Assembly (NCBI GenBank): GCA_003586115.2
Contig: QVOM02000021.1
Location: 10,740,248 to 10,804,247 of the forward strand
DNA length: 64,000 nucleotides
DNA from: Salvator merianae
Taxonomy: Eukaryota; Chordata; Lepidosauria; Squamata; Teiidae
Direction of reading: 5' to 3'
The notes below the pieces were generated by a model, which was not told the DNA's origin, searched no databases, and saw only the letters and a list, made by a program, of their open reading frames with translations. Positions 11,343 to 23,347 of the stretch are shown here, in pieces (within the stretch, counting starts at the first letter, position 1; each line of letters begins with the position of its first letter). A program made the position numbers and the translations under genes.

Positions 11343-11974
11343 ATGTTTTCAGTAACACTTTAAAAAATGTGAAGCAACAATGGAGGAAGGTGGATCCCCG
11401 AAGGCATGCTGAGACTAGTGCATTTTAATATTTTCATGCATAATTTGGAGTGAGTAAGTAGTGACTAGTGAGTAAGGAGTTTGAGTGGTTTCCTAGAACT
11501 GGATAAATTAATTTCTCTTAGTCTTTTCATGTCTAAGAAAGTATAAAGTGATTTCACGTCAGAGCAGAAATCATTAGTGGGTTCTGAACTGATAGTGACA
11601 GTTGCTGAAAGGCAAGTTAGGGTCATGGTAGATACGTAAATGAAAAGTGTCAACCAATATGTGGCTGCAGTGATTTCTGTGCCAGTGATCTTGGGGAAAG
11701 TAATAAAATTACTAGTATAGTAAGGGTGTTAAACAAAGCTATAGTGTAGTCAAACCAGGTTTCACTGTGTATGGTTCTGGTAGCACATATCTAAGGATAT
11801 TATAGAGTTGGAAAATACACAGATATGGTAATCATTGATCAAAGGGCTAGAGAAACTCCTTTATGTTGAAAGATTACATTTATTAGAAGTTTTAATCAAA
11901 AAGTCCAGAAGGAAAGGACATGCGTATGTATGTCTGGATGTAAAACTTTTGGGTATGGAAATGGCTGATAAAAA
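11343..11974. other. Intron 2 sequence, nothing recognised
   Basis: AT-rich sequence between two transposon candidates with no gene, RNA or repeat that I can support. Confidence 0.5.
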
Positions 11975-11977
11975 TAA

Positions 11978-12433
11978 GGGCCTTTCTGCAGTTGCTGGTG
12001 TCCCTTCTACAGAAAAGGAAGGCCCCACCCATTGTTTGTATGCTTTGTCTGCACAGGAAGAAGCGTGATTCACATCAGGAGGTTTCTAATCTGGATTGCT
12101 GGCAGACCTCAATATTGAGATCTACAGGTGTACTAGCAGTGGTAAATCTGGTTCGTGGAGGTATGCAGAAAGTGCATGCCTCCATGTTCTGGTTTACAGG
12201 GGGACCTATTTTGACAGTGCTTCTGAAATGAGTTTCTCAGGAACTTTCAGAACCTTGTGTAGGCTGATTCAGAAGCTCACAAGCTTTGGGGCTATTACAG
12301 AGGCTAGTCAGGAACTTGCTGTAACCATGCAGACAAGTGTTCCTGTCTAAGGGCAATCTGTCTCTGCCATGGGATGGATTGCACGGTCTGGAAGAGCTGT
12401 TCCAGATCAATAAAGGTATGCACCGAAAAGCCC
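11978..12433. mobile_element. Harbinger-like MITE, 456 bp, target duplication TAA
   Basis: The left end is GGGCCTTTCTGCAGTT and the reversed right end is GGGCTTTTCGGTGCAT. TAA is present on both sides (11975-11977 and 12434-12436). Near the right end, 12388-12405 forms an imperfect palindrome (CTGGAA...TTCCAG), a placement shared with other members of this group. An interior block (12108-12205) resembles 13905-14010 in the element at 13740-14203, so the two are relatives. No transposase frame. Confidence 0.8.
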
Positions 12434-12539
12434 TAAGATTGCTCTCTCTCTTAGAAACTGTTAGAATCTAGGCAGTTCAGTGAAGCCAAATGTTGCATAG
12501 TCCAAGATAAGTTGCCTATAATTTAACTGTGATATTCAC

Positions 12540-12765
12540 TGCCCAGCAGTGATGCACTGCCATTTAGATGATTTTGAAATGGGGTCAGATAGATTGATGA
12601 ACAAGAGTGCTATCAGTGGTGCCCAGTCATTATTTTTGTGCAGTACTTCCACAGAGAGGTTTGAGCAAGGAGGATGCTGCTGTACTCAACACAGGTTGCC
12701 CATAGGTGTCAGTTTTGCCATTGTGAAAACAGGCTAATGGGATGTTGGTTCTTTTTGAACTCTTT
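12540..12765 (+). repeat. Interspersed repeat fragment (same unclassified family as 3560-3960 and 30838-30915)
   Basis: The phrase 'ggttgcccataggtgtcag' followed by 'gccattgtgaaaacaggcta' matches the layout I associate with the 3' part of a common squamate dispersed repeat, in plus orientation. The classification is uncertain; no intact frame. Confidence 0.45.
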
Positions 12766-13735
12766 TGTCAGGTATCACCTGGTGAGGTGAGACAGTCTGG
12801 ATGGGATCATTGGTTGCTATTTACCAGGATTAAAATGTCCTTTGCCTTTGCAGCTTTCTGCAAATGTCTGCAGCTAAGGAGCGATTTTATGCTAGTGGAA
12901 ATACTTTTTATCTGAAGATCAAGAAAAAGATTGGCTGTTTTAGCCTGAAAATAGAAATTAAAGGAATTATCAAAACTAAAGCAGTTCACCAAACTCAAAC
13001 AGGATTTGTTTCAGGTACACAAATAACAAGATTTCATTTCGGCAGTTTTGAATATGTGGCCAACAATAAGCTTCGGTTTATTTGGGAGCCTTAAAAGATT
13101 TTGACTGACTTAATTGATACAGTCTCTTACCCTTGCAGATAACAAATTTCAAGGGTAACCTTTAACATCTTAGATCAGACACTAAAGAAAAACAGGGGGA
13201 AAAGGGTCTTGGTCTAAAGCTGTCACTGGTTTTAGAAGTCTGCTTTGCATTCTAAAAGCTAATATTGAAAAGTTTTCAGTGAAAAAATAGCTCTATGACT
13301 TGTTGAAAACGTCATGTGAAATTTGATTAGTAGAGGTAAATATATTTTGTGGATTTGAGTAATGTAATTTCTCTTATGAAACATTTCTAAATGTTTGAAA
13401 GTAAACTTTCCTGCTGCTAGTTGATCGTCTGGGTCAGATTAGAAAAATACTTTTGATTTACAAATTAAAAATACAGAGAAAAGCAGAATGCTTGTAGGTA
13501 TCAAAGTGATTATAAATCTTTGTAAAATAGGTAAACATCACACTCCAGTATTGATTTAATATCTTTTTAAATAAGATATTAACTGTCACTGACACCATAT
13601 ATAATCAGTATATGGGAAAAAAGATTGGCAGGAACATACTATAATACAAACCAAAAAATAACTGTAGAATAAGTCTTTTGCAATATGACGAGCATACCAT
13701 GTTTGGAAAATAACATAATAATTACTGGAGTTATT
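12766..13735. other. Intron 2 sequence, nothing recognised
   Basis: AT-rich intron. The open frames at 12807-13094 show no recognisable domains. Confidence 0.5.
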
Positions 13736-13739
13736 CTTG

Positions 13740-14203
13740 GGGCCTTTATGCACTTACTGGTAGTCCAGCATAGCCTGGAGCCTAGGCTTCTTCAAGGCCT
13801 TTCTTTTCTGCACTTCAGTGTGGTCTAGAAAGGCCTGCCCTCTTGCTAGCATGCCGTGTCCACATTGGATGCAGCATGGCCCAGTTGGCTGCTTATCCCG
13901 GGACATCAATAGATCTGTTTTTTTCAGGTCTACTGCTGTTCTAGGGGTGGCTAGACTAGTCCAGAGAGGAGTGCAGAAGGGTGCACACCTCCCAGTTCTG
14001 GTTTAGAGGGGGGTGCACTTGGGTGGCGCTACAAATTGCACTGTCAAAATATATCCCCCTAGGCCTCTGAGGCCAAAAATATTAGTTCCTGGTCATCAGA
14101 GCCCTCACATAAGGCTCCAAAGCTTGGGGTGATGGATGTAGTGCCCGCATGACATGGCATGGCATGGCCTGCCCCAGAACAGGCTGTTCAAGTGCAGATG
14201 GCC
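13740..14203. mobile_element. Harbinger-like MITE, ~464 bp
   Basis: The left end GGGCCTTTATGCACTTACTGG-like text matches the reversed right end GGCCATCTGCACTTGAACAG. A 13-bp perfect palindrome GAACAGGCTGTTC (14177-14189) sits just inside the right end. Interior similarity to 11978-12433 supports membership. The flanking triplets (TTG and TTT) do not match cleanly, so the exact edge may be off by a few bases. Confidence 0.6.
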
Positions 14204-14779
14204 TTTTACTGGGACAATGTGATCACTCCAGCTGGGAACGGTTCTTGTAAAATCCCCCCTCTCCCCTGTAGAAATGCAGAAATGGCCTTAATATCCATGC
14301 TCCATGATGTTTGGAGGTAATTTTCTATTGTATTCAGACATGCCAGCCATTACTGAGTATTGGTTGCAGCTTGATATCTTAGGGTTTCATTAGCTTTCCA
14401 TAATCAGAATTAGTGATTGGAATTTTTACTGTTGTGAATTGTTTGACTCTATATTGAATTGCCCCTGTATTTTGTGCTACAAGGGCATGGTCGTTTTGAG
14501 GTTATATGCCTTAGGAGTGCAACTTGTAGACAGTAACTTTTCATGGCAATCTTTCCCAGGATTAAGGTGGTGTACTTTCATGTAGGCCCCATAGCCCTTG
14601 TAGAACTATGTAAATCCCAAGGCTTAGGTAATCTATTGGATCTAGTACAGAAGAGAAGAGAAGAAACAATATTCTTAATTGCCTTTGCAATAAATCCTAA
14701 CCATAGTTTGATCTAGATTTTTTATGCGTAGCTTATGCTAATTGAGTTGTTGACTTTATCTTTGGAGTAATTGTTTCAT
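14204..14779. other. Intron 2 sequence, nothing recognised
   Basis: No gene or repeat that I can support. Confidence 0.45.
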
Positions 14780-15210
14780 GCATTATTGCAAATACTTAGG
14801 GCATTGTAAGCAAGATTAGCAGTTTGAATTGGTCTTGGTAGCAAATATAGCAACCAGTGCAGACTTTGCAGGACCAACTTTGCATGCATCGAGGCAGAAA
14901 CACCTGTCAGCAGATTTGCTTCATTTTAAAGTAGCCTCACCCTCTAAACTATCTTTGAGGGCAGTTCCATGCAGAGTACAGTTTAGTAGTTCAGTCTGGA
15001 AATTACTAGGACTTGGATAACTGTAGACAAGATTTCTTTTTCCTTGAAGAGTCATGGCTAACAAATCAGTTGTATCTGGAAATAGACATCTCTTGCCCCT
15101 AATGCCACTGGAACCTCAAGTACCAAAGATGAACCCATTGATACTCTGCAGATTATATGCATGCTCCTTCCAGGAGAGTGTGAGCCCTTGGAAGGCTGGG
15201 TGACCTTTGC
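14780..15210 (-). mobile_element. CR1-type LINE fragment, decayed
   Basis: The phrases 'ggtcttggtagcaaatatag', 'caaccagtgcagactttgca' and 'cagcttctgg'-like continuation parallel the CR1 3' coding region at 36690-36850 and 2085-2200, in minus orientation. Heavily diverged. Confidence 0.6.
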
Positions 15211-15239
15211 AGTATTTTTTTTTACTGTTCAGGCAGGGC

Positions 15240-15416
15240 TTTGGTGTTTAGCTCCTTCCTAATGTGGTCCTGCTGAGATGGGATGGTGGTATTTTATCAT
15301 ATTTTTAAATTTAAGAATGTTCTGTTGATTTTATTGAATGTTTATGTTTTTATGAATGTTGTGACCTGCCCTGGGATGATTTGGTGAAGCGCAATAAATA
15401 AAATTGGAATATAGTG
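15240..15416 (+). mobile_element. CR1/L2-type LINE 3' end
   Basis: The sequence runs through 'ttttatgaatgttgtgacct', 'gccctgggatgatttggtga' and ends 'gcgcaataaataaaattgg', the usual squamate LINE 3' end (hydrophobic-coding T-rich tract, gcctgg block, then AATAAA repeats). The polarity is plus. Confidence 0.65.
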
Positions 15417-15608
15417 CCTTAGTCTTACCTGGATTCAGCATCTTTTTTTGTTTGTTTCACATCGACCTTGTTGCTGCTTCTGGGTAGTGGTCAAGCATCT
15501 GAATTCCCTGTCCTGATTCAGGTGGAATGGAGAAATAAAAGCTGTTGTTGGCATTTTTCTCCAATTCGCTTGGTGGCAGCCATAGCAATTTTTGATGACT
15601 TTGTAATA

Positions 15609-15815
15609 GAGATGTGAGCCAACCAAAGTTTGCTGGTTCGGTTCAATCTAGAACAAGCTTGACCGGTTCTAGATTGAACCTCAAACAGTTTTCAAATGTT
15701 CATGAGCGTTTTTTAAAAAACATTAAGTATATCTTAAAAAGCCCTATTTAAGGAACCAAAATGGGGTATAGTTCGAACAGTTTGGTTTAACCCAGTCTGA
15801 ATGAACACCCCTGGT
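15609..15815. mobile_element. Candidate hAT-like MITE with internal hairpin
   Basis: The left end TAGAGATGTGAGCCAA and the reversed right end CAGGGGTGTTCATTC loosely resemble hAT termini (compare 34532-34656). Inside, a perfect 15-bp inverted repeat GGTTCAATCTAGAAC (15640-15654) pairs with 15666-15680 across an 11-bp loop. No clean 8-bp duplication was found, so the element call is weak; the hairpin itself is certain. Confidence 0.4.
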
Positions 15816-15839
15816 TTGGTTCATATTGTAGAAACTATA

Positions 15840-17615
15840 GTTGTGAATAGTGCCTCACCAGCAGATCTTCAAAAAGATTGCCAAAAGCTGTAGAAAATCT
15901 GCCAAACATCAGTTACACTTATTTTTTTCCAACTTTTTCTATAGCTAGGTTAATTGGTTTGGCAATTTCTGTGGCCAGCCTGTGTAAATAAATATTTTTT
16001 CATGTCATGAGCCATGGATGATCTGTATACAATATTACAAATCTACATCTGAAAATTAATACAGATTCTTGGCAGATTCTAATAATTTGAAATGCTTTGG
16101 CAGTAAAGGTAATGAAGGGCTGAACCCAATCCTTTGCCACTATTTTTTCTCTTGACTCTGATGGTAAAGGTAGGGTACCTTTTTATCCGATAGTCTGTAT
16201 CAGGTGACAAAAGGATAGAGGAAAAAACTCAGTGGTGTAAAATCAAAGAGATGATTGCTGTGTGTGGTAGGCTTTGGAAGAAGCCAACAAAGCTGAGTGC
16301 CATAGTTCTAGATGTTCTGGTGTGTCCTGCTGGGTTGATTGCTGTTACCACTGCCATTTTGTCATTGAAAAATGACTTTTTTTCCTTTACCCTATGTCAG
16401 TTCGAAGGAATTGGGGTGGGAGACTGCTCCTTTGAATGGTTTCCATAAGACAAATTGTTTAAATGTGTGTGTATGTGTGCGCGCATGAGAGAGGGAGGGA
16501 GGGAGGGAAAGAGTGTTCAAAGTGCCTAAATTGAGCTCAGTTCCAAGTGTAATCTGGCTGAATTGGCCATTTTGGCACTGAATGTGATTCATGCATACCC
16601 TTAACAACCCCCCATCCTTTCACTGATTCTGATTAAACACATGTGACTGACATGTTTATGAGTTAAGATCAAAGTTATTTTTATAGCTCATTAGGTGAGA
16701 TACTGTGACTCTTACAAGTCAGAAATTACAACAAGAGTTCTTCCACACTAGATACAAAAAAATTCAGTTAACATTATTTCATTACTTCTTGATATTTGAT
16801 TAGTCTGACAGGAGAAATAAAATTCTGTCTAGGCAGCATAATTAGTTTGATGCTGATAGTTAAAAATGTAGACTTCGCTGTTAAAGTCTCCATTATTTTC
16901 ACTCTCCATTATTTTATGATATAAGTGGCATTTTTTCTATTTTCTGAGCAACAGAGGTCTCTTTCTGTCTTGTAACTATTGAGGATTTCATATATTCTAT
17001 GTAAGCAACCTGACCTCTAAAATGGGGGAGGGTTCTCTGGAGTATGCAGGAGAACCTACGTATTTGTGGATAGCTACCCTTTGTCACTTCGTACCTGCAA
17101 AAGTAGAATTGTTTTCATCCTGCTAACAAAGTAGTGGCGGAGATCAAGAGCAGGAAAAATAAGATGAATTAAATGGTTCAGAAGAGAAGGGTGCAAGCGG
17201 TTTGCTACCTGCACCTTTTCAACTGGGGATATAAGACAAGGCATGAGATAGTTGTGTGTCCTTTTACAACTGACAACTCCAGTCCTTGCACTACTTCAAG
17301 ACCTAAGCAAAAAATAGTATCTGATTCTAACTTTCCCCATCCTGTTCTGCCACACTTTCTATGAGTCTAACCCAAGACACTTCAGGAGCTAAACAGGGAG
17401 GACTGCTAGTTCGTGACCCTGCAGGTGTTTGGGGAATTTGTTTACTATTTTTCATTGTCTAAATCCAAACTAATATGTCATGGTTTTCTGAGAGCTAAAT
17501 TTAGAAGAGCTTGCTTGCTTAATTATGACAACTAAAGTTATCGTAAGGTGTTAAATAACCATTATAATAGGGTTGTTCTAATCACATTTTTAATTTTTTT
17601 CAAATTAAGTATATG
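15840..17615. other. Intron 2 sequence; one simple repeat
   Basis: AT-rich intron with no gene that I recognise. A purine/GT simple repeat lies near 16464-16508 (GTGTGT, GCGCGC, then GGGA units). Confidence 0.5.
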
Positions 17616-17619
17616 ACCT

Positions 17620-18270
17620 GTCAAAAACAGGATATGAAGAATAAAAAAAACTTGCACACAGATATAAGCAAACAATAACAGAGCTGGTATAATGATATAT
17701 GTAGGTATAAAAGCAGGGTAATAGGACCACAGGTATGGGTGTTATTGATAGTTTTACCACTCAGGACCCAAGCATAGGTGAGGGGATGGTAACTTGGGGA
17801 TACAAATATACTTGAGAAAGGGTTTCCAGACTTCATAGAAAGTCATTTCACTTGGCCATCCCTGGAAATGATGCATTTGTGTTGTAATTGCTTCAGTAGT
17901 AGCTAAAGTCCACATGCTTGTGTGCCATTGGATGATGGTATGGGATTGATCAGATTTCCAGTTGGTAGTGATCACTTGTTTGGCAACTAACATCGTATTA
18001 TTCAGTAATGTTTTGATCTTTTTGTCTGCTGATAAAGCTGTGCAGTGTCTTAGTAGGCATAGTGCAGACATCCAAGGTATTTCCATTGTATGTATGCAGA
18101 GATTTCAGGATGGACCTGGATCCAGAAGTCTCGAATGAATGGTCATCGCCACCACATATTCATATAATCAACTTTACTCTCCTTACACGTCAACAGAATG
18201 TGAAATTTCTTATATGAGTCAGTTGAGCAGAAGTGCGATACCACCTATGTAAGACTTTTCATTGAATTCT
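17620..18270 (-). mobile_element. L1-type LINE, ORF2 C-terminal end, decayed
   Basis: On the minus strand the translation includes YMNMWWR then PFIRDFWIQVHPEI near 18090-18180, a signature of vertebrate L1 ORF2 C-termini, preceded by WYRTSAQLTHI and followed by AKQVITTNWKS and FYEVWKPFLKYI (17754-18086). Stops interrupt it and the rest of ORF2 is absent, so this is a dead fragment. Confidence 0.85.
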
Positions 18271-18797
18271 CTGATATTTATAGCAACAGTATTGGGTTTC
18301 ATAGTTACTATATTGTTCCAATCAAGGTCAGCAAATTGTTGCTATAGTAGTAATAGTTGCATTTTAAAAGAGACAATTCGACTTGGCATTCCTGGGGTAG
18401 GAGCTGTGGTCAAGACATTGTTGGTTTTAGTTAGAATAGTCAGTGGGCAGGAAAAATGAAAAAAAAGACATTAATGAGCTCTACTGAGCTGCAGTTCCCT
18501 CATAACTTCTATATAGAGACAAGAGTCTTCTTTGGTAGAGATGCCAACAAATCTTATTGTGTAAATCACTTCATTTTTCAAATAAGAGATTGTAGGAAGT
18601 CTCTAAGCTGGTGAGAGAGGAATGAGAATTCCTGGCATTCTGAAATGAAACAAAAAGACAATTCCTACTGTGGTTATTACTTTCAGTGGAGAAAATGGAG
18701 TGAGGCAGGAGAAGAAATACAAATGTTGAGAAGTTTGTGTTTGATAGTTTTTCAGTCTTTTCTCTATTGTTAGATGAATTAAGCTCTCAGTTACTAA

Positions 18798-19307
18798 GGG
18801 TGCGATCAGACGGGCTATTCCGTGCGACTTCCGGTCGCGTGGAAGCTCCGTTGTTCACAAAGCCCGCCGTAGAAGGCGCCTTCGCGGCTGGCAGAGGCAG
18901 CTTCGGGTCTCATTTTCTGCAGCCGGGATCCTCGAGATCTCGAGGCACCTTGCCCACGAAATCTCGCGTAGACGCTAAATACCGCGAGAAACTGCGATCA
19001 CAATGCCCGACGTCAGCAATAATCTGCCTACAAGAATTGCATCACAATAGGGGCGGCCAGTTGTGTGCCTGGGAACTTCTCGAACGCAATACCCTGTTAC
19101 GCCCTTCCCCATGCCATTCCCTTTCCGCGGCGTAAGGGCACCAATCAAAGCAGAGCGTCGCGTTGCTAGGAAACTCCTGCGGATCCTAGAGTGCACGGGG
19201 ACTAGAGGACTCGGGGGAAATGTGGATGGGCATAATTGATTGCCGCCTTAAGTAGATGGGTATACGCGTGGACATTCGACTCAGACATGGTATGTGTGAT
19301 CGTACCC
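18798..19307. mobile_element. GC-rich MITE, 510 bp, target duplication TAA
   Basis: The left end GGGTGCGATCAGACGGG and the reversed right end GGGTACGATCACACATACC form a terminal inverted repeat. TAA flanks both sides (18795-18797 and 19308-19310). The interior is rich in CpG and GC (CCGGTCGCGTGG, GGCGCC, CTCGAGATCTCGAG) and stands out sharply from the AT-rich intron. Harbinger-like by duplication length; its ends differ from the GGGCCT...TTCGCAC group. The open frame across it looks incidental. Confidence 0.82.
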
Positions 19308-19310
19308 TAA

Positions 19311-19703
19311 GAGATAGATGTTATTTTTGGTAAAGCCCTCTTTTACTAGAAGTATGTGACTCATTTTTCTGGTGCATTATATCTTTACTTTGACCACCAG
19401 GAGACAGTGCATTACTGGTTTCATTCTTATTAGAACTCGTCAAGTGCACGCAGCCACACCAAGCTGCAATCTGGTGGTCAAAGCTGAGACATTTGTTTAC
19501 CTCCCAGTTCCCTTCGCTTCTTGTATCTTGTCTTTTAAGTTGGAAACCTGAAGACCAGGGCCTGTCTGTATTATTGGCATTTTGTAATCTACTGTGACAA
19601 ATCTTTAGAGGTTTAAGGACAGAATAAAAGTTCAATAAATAAGAAGCAAGAGATAGGTGCTATTGAAGGTGGAGATAGTGATTTTATGCAGATAAACTAT
19701 TTT
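19311..19703. other. Intron 2 sequence, nothing recognised
   Basis: A minus-strand open frame (19321-19635, 104 codons) has no domain I recognise and is probably chance. Confidence 0.45.
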
Positions 19704-20330
19704 TTACCCAAAAGATGGCCAAAATAGCACTATTTCTCTCTTCATTAGTAATAATAGGTGTCCATTCCATTGTGTGAGATATTGGCAAGGCCAATTTATA
19801 ACTGGGTTTTTCAAATAACTTATCATTAGTACTGACGAAATCAAATACTCTAATGTGTTTTTAGTAGTGCTAGTATACTGATTATGCTGTCTGATTATGC
19901 TGTCATCTGGCAACTCAATGAAGAGTTGCAAAAATAATAAACTTGATGAAGGCAGCTTGGAATGCACAAAGAACACAATTTCTGGCTGGAGCTCTTCTTC
20001 CAGCACAAGAACAAGCTGCACACTGGGGGACTTTTCAGTAGGCTCCAGGAATGGCCCAGAAACTGAACCATTTTCAGAGCCTGGAGGAATGCTGCCAAGC
20101 TCTAGAATGGGTGTAAGTTGTTCCTGCCACCAATGCCTTACTGTACAGTGGTGGTAGGGGTCATCCTGGTCCATGCCATATTTGCAGAGCAGCTTTTCCC
20201 ATTCTGCAAACAGAGCTCTTTTGGGAGTGGATTCCACCTTCAGGAATGGATCTGGTACCCATGACATGTGGTTACCCCCTTCCTGGTATCTTGCTGGGTT
20301 GGACCTTGTAGATCTTAATGTAAGAGTCAC
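19704..20330 (-). other. Unrecognised 208-codon open frame
   Basis: This is the longest single open frame in the window. The first ~100 residues look protein-like (SWVPDPFLKVESTPKRALF, then WEKLLCKYGMDQDDPYHHC and VRHWWQEQLTPILELGSIPP), with Trp, His and Cys spread as in a folded domain; the C-terminal half is low-quality and AT-driven. I cannot name a family. It lies antisense inside ADAMTS6 intron 2. It could be a fragment of an old transposon or retrocopy, or chance. No promoter or polyadenylation context is evident. Confidence 0.3.
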
Positions 20331-20339
20331 ATAAGGCTA

Positions 20340-21425
20340 AGAGTTTTCAGATTTGTAAAAAAGAGACTCACAAACCAGGTACACTAAAGAGATTCTATTA
20401 AAATAAATGGATTTTATATGAAAATAAATTATTCCTATTGCAGCTGTATGTTTCTTTAGCTAGACTTTGAGTATCTCATAGGTTTGATGACTGTGCTTAC
20501 ATCTTTAAACTCCTGAAAGACCAAGAATTTAAAAAAAAGATTGAAGGGACATCTTAAACTATAATCTCCTGAGCTGGAGGGTGTGTGAAGAACCAAGCAA
20601 TCAACTTAGTGACTTTTATTACTGTTGCTATCATCATTGCCATCATTATCAGTACAGATTTTTTCTGCACCTGTAAGGGTTAAAGAGGTTTTAGATTAGG
20701 GAAATAATACAAAGACAATAATCTGGTCTGATGTAAAGTAGCCTGGGATATTTCTAAATGTGGTTTTGCAAAGAGAGGGAAAAAAGTATTTTAGCTATTT
20801 GTTTCTTTACACTATAGGCTAGCTGAGATAACCAGCTTTGTTATAGACTTTGTAGCTTCCTTGCTGATTACTGTATTCTTTTTGGTGAAGGGAAGAATGC
20901 ATCTGAAAATGTCCAAGTTTTCTTGATTACAGTTATCTTCTAGTTTCATATTATTTTTTGTCCTTGGAGTTAATACACTGCCCTTTTCACAGAGAAAAAC
21001 TCTTATGTTTTATTTCTTTAAAGGTCAAACTTGTGAACCTCTGTTTACTTGTCACTTTTAGTAGATTTGATATAGCTTTATTTCCTCAATATGTATTGCT
21101 TTAGCTAAATATAATATCAGTTGAGAGGGTTAGTCTTTCTTTATCTTCAGTTTGTATTCTTGGATAGTTTTTAAGTTACTTGAAATATTCTGTGCAGTCA
21201 TACACTCTACTTCCAATTTCTACAGAAGGAGTCTGTGCTTATGCTATGACTCTCATATAGGATTTTTCTGTTGTTTATGCCTTCTGCAACTTTCCGTGAA
21301 AGGAACAAAGTAGGATGGCACTGACTCCACCCCTTCACCTTATACATAAGAATCAGCTGCTCATGGGCAAATTGAGGTGGGCACCATTTCTAATGTTGCA
21401 GAGGTTTCTTGAAGGTTTCTGCTCC
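20340..21425. other. Intron 2 sequence, nothing recognised
   Basis: AT-rich sequence without a supportable feature. Confidence 0.5.
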
Positions 21426-21428
21426 AAT

Positions 21429-21657
21429 ACCAGCAGTGGCCTGTGGCTTTAAGGGTGGGTGTTCATAACACACGGGAAGCAGGCGATCGCTGTTCATGGG
21501 GCCTCTGGGCCTCTGTACTGTTGCAGCAGGCTGCTGGGCTGGTCTTGCAGCGACCTGCTATGACAGTACAGAGGCCCGGAGATCCCACGAACAGCCATGG
21601 CCCGTTTCCCACACATTACAAACACCTGCCCTTAAAGCCATGGGTTGCCGCTGCCCA
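21429..21657. repeat. Long foldback (inverted repeat), arms ~110 bp
   Basis: The left arm (from 21429; GTGGCTTTAAGGGTGGGTGT, GGGCCTCTGTACTGT) is matched in reverse by the right arm (to 21657; ATGGCTTTAAGGGCAGGTGT, GGGCCTCTGTACTGT). The centre is near 21545. It has the shape of a foldback MITE and would form a long hairpin if transcribed in the intron. Open frames across it are by-products. Target duplication not identified. Confidence 0.8.
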
Positions 21658-21839
21658 ATACATTCCCATATGCGTGATTGCACAAAATATCCTCTCAAAA
21701 ACAGTTAAAGGTAAAAATTCCATTTTTATTACAAAATTATATATCTCTTCTGGTATTTTTTTGATTGAAAATCAATTACCAATTTACTGCAAAGCTGAAA
21801 TGGGTGCCTTTCTTTCTTTCCATGCTTGCTAATCTGCTG

Positions 21840-22480
21840 AGATATGAGGTGTTAATATTTAAAATATCATGTGCAGTATAAATAGCATAAATAAATTTGA
21901 TTTGTATTGGCTTACATGAAAGTGGTTTCAGCATTTTTCACTCTTTATAGGTTCCAGAGTGAGTGCAAAAGTAACCCTTCCTAGAGCCTATTTCAGTACA
22001 ATAGTCCTTTGAATTATGCAGTCATTTCAGTTTGAAGAAATATGGTATAAATCAGATCCATGTAAATCAAGAAATTGACTTCACTATAAAACGAGGGGTT
22101 AGGGAACTGCAACCAAGGGCTCCATTAACTTTCATTGACCATTGACTAACACTGAGTTGACCAATCCACCTGACAATTATACTAATTTAAATGCGAAATC
22201 AGCTTCTCAATGTGAATCAGTAGAGGAAAGGAACCTGCATTAAAAGCAACATAGCACAGCTACTCTCAGTGCCATACTAACATTTTCTGCACTGTATGAA
22301 GATAAGTGGAAAATTGATTAGACAATCAACCTTGGCATTTTGGCAGCAGCAAACCACAAAGTGGCATAATTGTGGGGCTGCATAAATAGAGGGGAGGGTG
22401 TCAAAAAAATCTCTGTTTTAGCAAAACTGTGCAAATGGAAGCTATGTAAATCAAAGGACTATTGTAACCTAAGTGTGAGG
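21840..22480. other. Intron 2 sequence, nothing recognised
   Basis: No supportable feature. Confidence 0.45.
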
Positions 22481-22499
22481 TTACCATTGCATAGTGGTC

Positions 22500-23200
22500 T
22501 AGAAAGGCCCTGCCCAGAAAGCCCACGGTTGATACACTAACCATGACTGGTAATAGATTCTTTTATCTCAGGAGCCCACTTTGGCCTCCAGCAACAATGA
22601 TGACATTAGGAGCACTCCACAAGTGGTATACCTGTTACTTTTGAGAGAGTGCAGCCACCTGGAGAACAAACAGTTTCCAAATCTGGGAACTTCCTGCCCA
22701 CAAAGCTTCTATCTTATCAGGATTAAATCTCAGTTTACTGTCTCTCACCCTGTGCCAAGCACCAGTTCAAAACAGTCGCAACTTCTCTTGTCTCAGAAGT
22801 TATGAAGAAGTGGATGACATCTTATTTTGTAACTCCTGAGGACGACTCCCAGTACCCTTTCTGTACATGTTAAATTGCACTGGGAACAGGATAGAGTTCT
22901 GTGGTATCCTATAGCACAGTGCCAGGGCATAGTGGCATAGTCACGTATGCACTGTTCTTTGAGATTATTCCTGCTACTAGGAACAGTAGCAGAAACCATG
23001 TAGATGATGCAGGAGGATACTGTGAACGACTAAGTTAAAAGCTGATGAAAGATCAAATACTATCAACAATTGCTCTCTCTTTCCTGCAGTTGGCCATTCA
23101 TCAGGGCAGTGATGGATGATTCTATCCCCAAACCAGACTGATACCAAGATTGAAGATGGTCACAATAATTGAAAATGAGAGAGTGTCCAAAGTGTTCATT
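22500..23200 (-). mobile_element. CR1-type LINE fragment, decayed
   Basis: The phrases 'atcttatcaggattaaatct', 'gaacaggatagagttctgtg' and 'aagctgatgaaagatcaaa' parallel the CR1 coding region seen at 37100-37150, 37300-37340 and 37830-37850, in minus orientation. Heavily mutated. It ends about 150 bp before exon 3. Confidence 0.65.
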
Positions 23201-23347
23201 ACACATGGCCATGGCCTACATGAATTTGTGAATTAGAAAAATATTTAATATTGTAACCAGAAATCAAATGTTTTGTAGAAAAAAATTGTTCTTTTTATTG
23301 ATGCTTGATAATTTTCATGTGAATGTTTTTTTCCTCTTTTTCTTAAG

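Noticed and set aside
21443..21832. 129-codon open frame as a gene
   Set aside because: It runs through a foldback element, so its composition follows from the inverted repeat.
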